Below are positions 16,508-20,699 of a stretch of 20,699 bases of DNA, in pieces; position 1 is the stretch's first letter, and each line of letters begins with the position of its first letter. The notes under the pieces were generated by a model. The model ran no database searches. It was not told the DNA's origin and was given only the letters and a program-made list of their open reading frames with translations. Source of the DNA: a virus. The stretch covers positions 1-20,699 of the IMG/VR virus record IMGVR_UViG_3300046009_007786. One strand, 5' to 3'. The translations under genes and the position numbers were made by a program.

Positions 16508-17344
16508 ATGGAAAAATTTAACCTAAAAAAAGCTATATTAGAAAATAAAGCTACTTTCTTTTCTTCATTAAATGAGGGAGATTTAGTAAAAAATATTGGT
16601 AAAGGATTAGAATACGAAGCTACCGAAGAAATGATTCGTGATTATGCCCAACATTTAATGGATGAAGGATCTTATGATGTTGAGGAATTAGCACAATCAT
16701 ACTTAGATATACCCAGATCATTTCCTAGACAATTAGACTACACTTTCTTTAAAAATAACTATGATGATATCTTATCAGTAGCTATGACTGGGTTAGGTGA
16801 AGGTAAAAAAGAATATTATAAAGATGCCGAAGCTGATGATGCTGAACACATTGATGCTTTAGAAAAAGACATGGCAGATGATAAAAAATCAAGCAAAATG
16901 AAAACATCAGAATTAAAAGCTAAAATCAAAGAAATGGTTTTAGCAGAAATGGCTCTAGACGTAGATAACATGGAAGATGCTCCTGAATCTGAAGTTGATT
17001 TCCTATCAGAAGTAGATGCTATTTTAGCTGAAGCTGACGAAGAAGTAGCAGTAGATGATACTGAAGTAGCAGTTGGTGGTGAAGAAAATATTGATGTTGA
17101 TACAACAACTGAAGTAGATCCTAATGTAAAAGCAGTACAAGATGCTTTAACACAAGCTCAAGCAGCTGCTCAAAAATTAGGCGATCCTAAATTAACAGAT
17201 CAAATTGGTAACACAATTACATTCTTTACTCGTGCACACGTAGTTGATAAAGGTGCTGTAGCTGAAGCTGACGAAATGGAAGAAGGTAAAACAGAAGATT
17301 TAAATGAATCTATGTTCCCAATGTTAAAAAGAATTATAAAATAA
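16508..17344 (+). CDS. Acidic protein with LxE sites, possible scaffold or internal head protein
   Basis: This 278-residue protein starts with MEKFNLKKAILENKATFFSS and carries LNE23-G24, LGE98-G99, LAE175-A176 and LNE267-S268. Residues about 30-95 look like a small helical domain (EMIRDYAQHLMDEGSYDVEE). The middle (105-210) is highly acidic and low in complexity, with EVAVDDTEVAVGGEENIDVD. Residues 205-250 are an Ala/Gln-rich helix. The C-terminal peptide SMFPMLKRIIK after the last LNE is short, hydrophobic and basic, like a peptide left after cleavage. Acidity, helices and protease-type sites recall head scaffold or core proteins of T4-like phages, but no clear homologue comes to mind. It heads a transcription unit after the repeated motif. 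Confidence 0.6.
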   Translation: MEKFNLKKAILENKATFFSSLNEGDLVKNIGKGLEYEATEEMIRDYAQHLMDEGSYDVEELAQSYLDIPRSFPRQLDYTFFKNNYDDILSVAMTGLGEGKKEYYKDAEADDAEHIDALEKDMADDKKSSKMKTSELKAKIKEMVLAEMALDVDNMEDAPESEVDFLSEVDAILAEADEEVAVDDTEVAVGGEENIDVDTTTEVDPNVKAVQDALTQAQAAAQKLGDPKLTDQIGNTITFFTRAHVVDKGAVAEADEMEEGKTEDLNESMFPMLKRIIK

Positions 17345-17350
17345 AAGTAT

Positions 17351-17521
17351 ATGAACACACAAGAAATTTTCGAAAAAATTGAAGCTTTATACGAATCATT
17401 TAAAGCAGAACACGCTGGAAAATCAAAAGCTGCTCATGGTCGCGCTCGCAAAGCATTAGGTGAAATCAAGAAATTGGTTACCGAATACAGAAAAGCGTCA
17501 ATCGATGAAGACAAAAAGTAA
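17351..17521 (+). CDS. Histone H1-like (Hc1-type) small protein (56 aa)
   Basis: The short frame from ATG 17351 to TAA 17519-17521 encodes 56 residues. Its second half, GKSKAAHGRARKALGEIKKL followed by VTEYRKASI, follows the pattern of Hc1-type histone H1-like proteins: a small G(N/K)xKAA stretch, RxR(K), then xYRKxSI, as I recall from Chlamydia HctA and the ~57-aa proteins common in Bacteroidota. These proteins bind and compact DNA. The length fits the Bacteroidota form, without the long Lys-rich tail of HctA. The gene begins 6 bases after the acidic protein's stop and overlaps the next start (17505) by 17 bases. It may bind phage DNA in the head or host DNA early in infection. The absence of an LxE leader sets it apart from its neighbours. 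Confidence 0.7.
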   Translation: MNTQEIFEKIEALYESFKAEHAGKSKAAHGRARKALGEIKKLVTEYRKASIDEDKK

Positions 17522-18824
17522 TTTGACTGAAAAAAAGCTTACCAAAGCTGAATTAGAAGCAAGAGAAAAAGTAATGAAGGACTTGAAGAAAAACAAGTCC
17601 GCTCTTGTTAAACGCTACGGCAAAGATGCCGAAGCAGTTATGTATGGACGTGCAACAAATATAGCTAAAAAAATGGCAGAATCAGAAAATAAAAATCGCA
17701 TTAAAGAGCTTGTTAGAAAATCTCTTATGCAGGAAGCCGATATCGAAGTTGGTGCTGACAAGTACGAAGAAGAAGAAAAATTAACACAAGCATCTTCAAT
17801 GTTAGATGATTTAGAAACTAAATTGAGCCGTCACGATTGGTTCTACATGATGTCTGATGATTCAAACAAATATAGTCAAGGTTCAGCTAAAGAAAGAGAA
17901 ATTCGTGATTTAATTTCTAAATTAGAATCTATGGGCTACGGAAAAGAAGCAAAAGATATGTACAATGAAAAAGAACCATATTCAAGATCTTTTAGTCGTG
18001 ATTCTAAATTAAAAGAAGCCAAAGGTAAAGACATGGACAAAGATGGCGATATCGATTCAGACGATTACTTAGCTGCTCGCGATGCTGCTATTAAAAAAGC
18101 AAAAGGTGAAATGAAAGAAGATTTAGATTTAGGTCACGAAGATAACGAACCACATATGATTAAAGCCGAACTATATCGTATTGGAAAATATGCTATGGAA
18201 TTATACCAAATGGTAGACGGATTTGAAGGTAAAGGTGAGGTTGATTTCCCGGGTTGGTGGCAGTCAAAAATTACCAAAGCACAAGAAATGATGGTTTCAG
18301 CTAAACATTACTTAGACTTTGAATTAAAAGAACCAGCTATTGATGCTATGGTGGGTGTTGCCTCTGATGAAGAAATACTTGATGATGAAGCTCCAATGAT
18401 GGAATCAGCTTATGATTATGTAAAAACTCCTAAAGAATATGTTGCTTTACAATTGTCTGATTTTTTTAGAGTTCCTAAAGACAAATTAATGTCTTTTAAT
18501 TTAGATGGTACTGATAATATTGATGCTTTAACAAAAGCTTTAAATTCAACCTCAAATCAAGGTACAGAAATGTATTTAAAAATGTCTATGAAATCTGCTC
18601 AAGAACATTTTGATTCATCAATGATGAATGAAGATGAAGTAACTAAAGTAGATAAATTAGCTGCTGCTATTCAAAAAGCTTTAAACAAAAATAAATCAGC
18701 TGAAGATCAAAACAATATCAAACAAGCTAGAAAAGCTATGAATGATGGTAATATAGAAGCTGCTAAAAAAATCTTAAACCCATATTTAGCAGAAAAATTA
18801 GCTAAACAGTTAAAGTCTAAATAA
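17505..18824 (+). CDS. EF-hand-containing phage protein with LxE sites (439 aa)
   Basis: I place the start at ATG 17505 rather than the upstream in-frame GTG at 17460, because the latter lies deep in the histone-like gene and the residues after 17505 (MKTKSNLTEKKLTKAELEAR) look like a normal phage leader with LTE9. Residues 10-60 are basic and helical. A perfect EF-hand loop, DMDKDGDIDSDD, occupies residues 176-187 and is followed by YLAARDAAIKKA; it should bind calcium. LKE171-A172 lies just before it and MQE77-A78 near residue 77. Residues about 205-300 are helical (IKAELYRIGKYAMELYQMV), and 395-439 form a helical, Lys-rich end. I recall similar EF-hand segments in aquatic phage proteins. 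An internal head protein is likely but unproven. Confidence 0.65.
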   Translation: MKTKSNLTEKKLTKAELEAREKVMKDLKKNKSALVKRYGKDAEAVMYGRATNIAKKMAESENKNRIKELVRKSLMQEADIEVGADKYEEEEKLTQASSMLDDLETKLSRHDWFYMMSDDSNKYSQGSAKEREIRDLISKLESMGYGKEAKDMYNEKEPYSRSFSRDSKLKEAKGKDMDKDGDIDSDDYLAARDAAIKKAKGEMKEDLDLGHEDNEPHMIKAELYRIGKYAMELYQMVDGFEGKGEVDFPGWWQSKITKAQEMMVSAKHYLDFELKEPAIDAMVGVASDEEILDDEAPMMESAYDYVKTPKEYVALQLSDFFRVPKDKLMSFNLDGTDNIDALTKALNSTSNQGTEMYLKMSMKSAQEHFDSSMMNEDEVTKVDKLAAAIQKALNKNKSAEDQNNIKQARKAMNDGNIEAAKKILNPYLAEKLAKQLKSK

Positions 18825-19297
18825 TGACTAAAAGCGAATTAAGAGATAAAATCAAAGTCCTTGTACAACAAACGTACAAAGCCAAATCTATTGATTTAGA
18901 TGCTGGTGGAGAAGTTACTCTTGATGCTGAAAAGTTTCCCGTACTATTAAAATTTCCAAAACTTAAAGAAGTTATCATTGATTTGTTAACTGATCAATAT
19001 GAGGTTTTCATGACCAATATTGAGTGGGTTGCTCCTCGCCCTACAACTTTCAGAATTGTACTCGGTAATGGTGAAAACTTTTTGTTAATTTATACCGAAA
19101 GAAGCTGGATTGCTCAAGTTGAAGGCAAAAAGTATTATTTGTTAAACCTGGGTGAAGAAGAGCAAGCCGCCCAAGCAATATCAAGAATTTTAGCATATGG
19201 CCAAAAAACAGAAACCAGCACCGAAGCCAGCCCAGAAGCCGGCTCCGAAGAAACAGGGCAAGAAGAAGTAACACCTGAAGAAGAAACAGCAGCGTAA
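18824..19297 (+). CDS. Unknown protein with acidic C-terminal tail (157 aa)
   Basis: I do not recognise the family. The N-terminus MTKSELRDKIKVLVQQTYKA is a helix similar in style to neighbouring leaders but lacks an LxE. Residues about 25-125 form an alpha/beta domain with FPVLLKFPKLKEVIIDLL, TTFRIVLGNGENFLLIYTE and KKYYLLNLGEEEQAAQAISR. Residues about 127-157 are a Glu/Thr/Ser/Pro-rich tail with visibly higher GC than the surroundings, probably disordered. It is joined by a TAATG overlap to the gene before and by a 2-base gap to the nuclease-like gene after. The acidic tail might be a linker or DNA-mimic segment. Confidence 0.6.
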   Translation: MTKSELRDKIKVLVQQTYKAKSIDLDAGGEVTLDAEKFPVLLKFPKLKEVIIDLLTDQYEVFMTNIEWVAPRPTTFRIVLGNGENFLLIYTERSWIAQVEGKKYYLLNLGEEEQAAQAISRILAYGQKTETSTEASPEAGSEETGQEEVTPEEETAA

Positions 19298-19299
19298 TT

Positions 19300-20418
19300 A
19301 TGAAAGTATTTGATAAACTTATCAAAGAAATTTTTTACAAATTTCCAAAAGGATATCTTGATGTAAATGATACTCAAGATGTTCTTTTTTTTCAATCGAT
19401 ATTAGAGTCGATGGGAGTTGAACTTTATGAAGCTATATTAATTAATGAAGCGGCTGAAGATATTAAAAATGAACTCATTGATGCCGGATATACTCCCGAA
19501 GATATTGTCATAAAAAGTAGTAAACAAATTCGTTTATTAACTAAAGGAGCTGAACGTAAATCTACAATGGATAAATTGTTAAAAGATTTAGAAGGTTCAC
19601 GTTACGATATAAATTTTAAAGGTTCATCTTTAGGTGCTATTATAGCGGATGATGGTACGGCAATTATTGTTAAACCAAAAGAAAGACAAGGTGGTTTATC
19701 TGCTGGTTTAGATAACGAACAAATGCTTGTAGATAGTATAAACCAATACGCTCAAGATGGTCCAATCAACATCAGATTTAAAGGAACAAACAAATCTTTA
19801 TCTTACAATGATGTTGTTTCAGCTAAATCTGTAGGTACAGATACAGCCGGTGGAAAAAAAGCAGACGTTCAATTATTAGATAAAAGCGGTAGTGTTATAG
19901 CAAATATTTCTCTTAAAAAAGCAAATGCTGAAATGTGGGAAAGTGCTGATAGACGTTATAAAAATTTAATGCTTAAATTATCTGAAAAACTTTTAGATAG
20001 TCCATTCCCAAATGTTGCTTTAAGAACAACAGATAAAAAAGATATCTATCGTTTATATAACCCTGAAACAGGAACAGATTTAGGAGGTCTTGTAATTACA
20101 GACTTACCAGACAATGAAAATGAATCTATTGTATTTGGTACTGATAATCCAAAAACAATAGTTATTAAACATACATTCCAACCTTCAGACTTTAGCTTTA
20201 ATAAATCTATATTAACTATAGATTCAGGTACTATCTTTACTGATTTAAAAGATATTGAAGGAACAAAATACGAACCTATTTTAGTAATCAGACACGATGT
20301 GACTCGTACTGCAACTAATGGTTTACGTCCTATTGTATATAATGCTTCACATGCTTATAAAGACGGTAAACTTGCTGGCGGTAGACAAGAGTTAACGTAT
20401 GCTGATGCTATTAAATAA
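19300..20418 (+). CDS. PD-(D/E)XK-like nuclease candidate (372 aa)
   Basis: The leader MKVFDKLIKEIF has IKE10, and INE50-A51 (ILINEAAED) is a second protease-type site. Residues about 50-130 form an alpha/beta domain (ELIDAGYTPEDIVI, GAIIADDGTAIIVKPKE). Residues 135-210 have the order of a restriction-type PD-(D/E)XK fold: E140 in GLDNEQMLVDSI, D189 in GGKKADVQLLD and S204-L-K206 in ANISLKKANA, where the usual (D/E)xK is replaced by SxK. Related phage proteins with ISLKK motifs are, to my recollection, nuclease-fold proteins. The C-terminal part (about 230-372) is alpha/beta of unknown function. The substrate could be DNA, including host DNA if delivered from the capsid. Nuclease activity is uncertain because of the altered motif. 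Confidence 0.55.
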   Translation: MKVFDKLIKEIFYKFPKGYLDVNDTQDVLFFQSILESMGVELYEAILINEAAEDIKNELIDAGYTPEDIVIKSSKQIRLLTKGAERKSTMDKLLKDLEGSRYDINFKGSSLGAIIADDGTAIIVKPKERQGGLSAGLDNEQMLVDSINQYAQDGPINIRFKGTNKSLSYNDVVSAKSVGTDTAGGKKADVQLLDKSGSVIANISLKKANAEMWESADRRYKNLMLKLSEKLLDSPFPNVALRTTDKKDIYRLYNPETGTDLGGLVITDLPDNENESIVFGTDNPKTIVIKHTFQPSDFSFNKSILTIDSGTIFTDLKDIEGTKYEPILVIRHDVTRTATNGLRPIVYNASHAYKDGKLAGGRQELTYADAIK

Positions 20419-20428
20419 TATTTATAAC
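20418..20428 (+). promoter_or_regulatory. Copy of the ATATTTATAAC motif at the start of the 20430 gene
   Basis: ATATTTATAAC begins on the last base of the previous gene's stop codon and ends one base before the ATG at 20430. The spacing is too short for a normal promoter with this ATG, unless transcription begins inside the coding region or the motif acts on RNA. It is otherwise identical to the copy at 16482. Confidence 0.4.
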
Positions 20429-20429
20429 C

Positions 20430-20699
20430 ATGGATTTAAAAAAGCTAATTAAAGAAGCTCTTAACAACCGTAAACCCGATTGTGGCTGTGGTTGTGGAGA
20501 TGGCTGTGGCAAAACTAAAGCACCTATATTAAACGAAAGTTTAGCACCACGTGAGATATTGTCTGAGGGTTTGAAATACCATATAGACAATAAAAAACCG
20601 CTTACTGAACATGTATACCGTGCTGGATCCGAAAATTATTTTAATCTATGGGCCGAAGCAAGAACATTATATACTCGCGGCATTTTAGACTTTTCAGGT
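20430..20699 (+). CDS. Cys-rich phage protein with LxE leader (3' end outside window)
   Basis: Ninety codons are open to the window end. The leader MDLKKLIKEALNN has IKE9-A10. A tight cluster of five Cys residues follows (DCGCGCGDGCGK, 17-28), with LNE36-S37, LSE46-G47 and LTE60 after it. The pattern EGLKYHIDNKKPLTEHVYR plus GSENYFNLWAEAR recalls a family I have seen in marine T4-like phages, often with a shorter CGCG cluster, probably a virion component. The Cys-rich stretch may bind a metal. Three protease-type sites within 60 residues suggest a processed N-terminus. The gene is preceded directly by the ATATTTATAAC motif. Confidence 0.6.
   Translation, partial: MDLKKLIKEALNNRKPDCGCGCGDGCGKTKAPILNESLAPREILSEGLKYHIDNKKPLTEHVYRAGSENYFNLWAEARTLYTRGILDFSG

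Noticed and set aside
17460-17504. Upstream GTG start for the EF-hand protein
   Set aside because: It lies inside the histone-like gene, and the 15 extra residues look like out-of-frame translation of that gene; ATG 17505 gives a normal leader and a short overlap.
19050-19395. Two overlapping reverse-strand open frames near the acidic tail
   Set aside because: Leu/Phe-rich and Ser-rich products arise from reading the Glu/Lys-rich genes backwards; they cross a gene junction and have no leader.
1-20699. tRNA genes, CRISPR arrays, insertion sequences, attachment sites and strong hairpin terminators
   Set aside because: No cloverleaf, regular repeat-spacer pattern, transposase or GC-rich hairpin with a T run was recognised by eye. 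The gaps between genes are all under 45 bases.

Overview
The window looks like part of a large, AT-rich, tailed dsDNA phage genome of the T4-like (myovirus) kind often seen in marine and freshwater viromes. Every credible gene is on the + strand and the genes are packed end to end. The assignment rests on tail and baseplate-type structural proteins, a gp61-like primase, a GIY-YIG-type phage nuclease and many short (L/I)xE motifs like those cut by T4-type prohead proteases. A Bacteroidota host is a reasonable guess. A 56-aa protein resembles the Hc1-type histone H1-like proteins common in that phylum, and almost no start codon has a Shine-Dalgarno sequence, with A/T-rich leaders instead. This is inference; no host gene or tRNA is present to confirm it.

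Layout. (1) Positions 1-7618 are a virion block: the 3' part of a very large tail/baseplate-associated protein with a LamG-like segment, a conserved ~220-aa structural protein, two structural proteins sharing a paralogous C-terminal domain, and a low-complexity Ser/Thr/Ala/Gly-rich fibre-like protein. (2) Positions 7635-9814 are a DNA-metabolism block: GIY-YIG-like nuclease, CHC2/TOPRIM primase, and a RecB/Cas4-like PD-(D/E)XK nuclease. (3) Positions 9849-16480 hold eight genes with overlapping ends: a P-loop kinase, a coiled-coil protein, a nucleotidyltransferase joined to a zinc metallopeptidase, a HAD phosphatase, a small unknown, a zinc-ribbon protein, a membrane-anchored GAF-like protein and a 609-aa modular protein, followed by a small basic Cys protein. 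(4) Positions 16508-20418 hold an acidic protein, the histone H1-like protein, an EF-hand protein, an acidic-tailed unknown and a PD-(D/E)XK-like protein. (5) A Cys-rich gene starts at 20430 and runs off the end.

Four copies of an 11-base motif, ATATTTAT(A/G)AC, lie in the same orientation just before the genes at 4269, 9849, 16508 and 20430. They occupy every gene gap longer than about 20 bases, so they probably mark transcription units. Within units the genes overlap by 1, 4, 8, 11 or 17 bases, which suggests coupled translation.

The most interesting signal is in 9849-20699. Most proteins there start with a short amphipathic leader ending in (L/I)xE, and many carry further (L/I)xE-(A/G/S) motifs at apparent domain boundaries. 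Known T4 biology suggests capsid targeting plus prohead-protease maturation. If so, this block encodes a set of internal head proteins, some of them enzymes (kinase, nucleotidyltransferase, metallopeptidase, HAD phosphatase, nuclease), loaded in the capsid and possibly delivered with the DNA. That is a hypothesis built from sequence patterns only.
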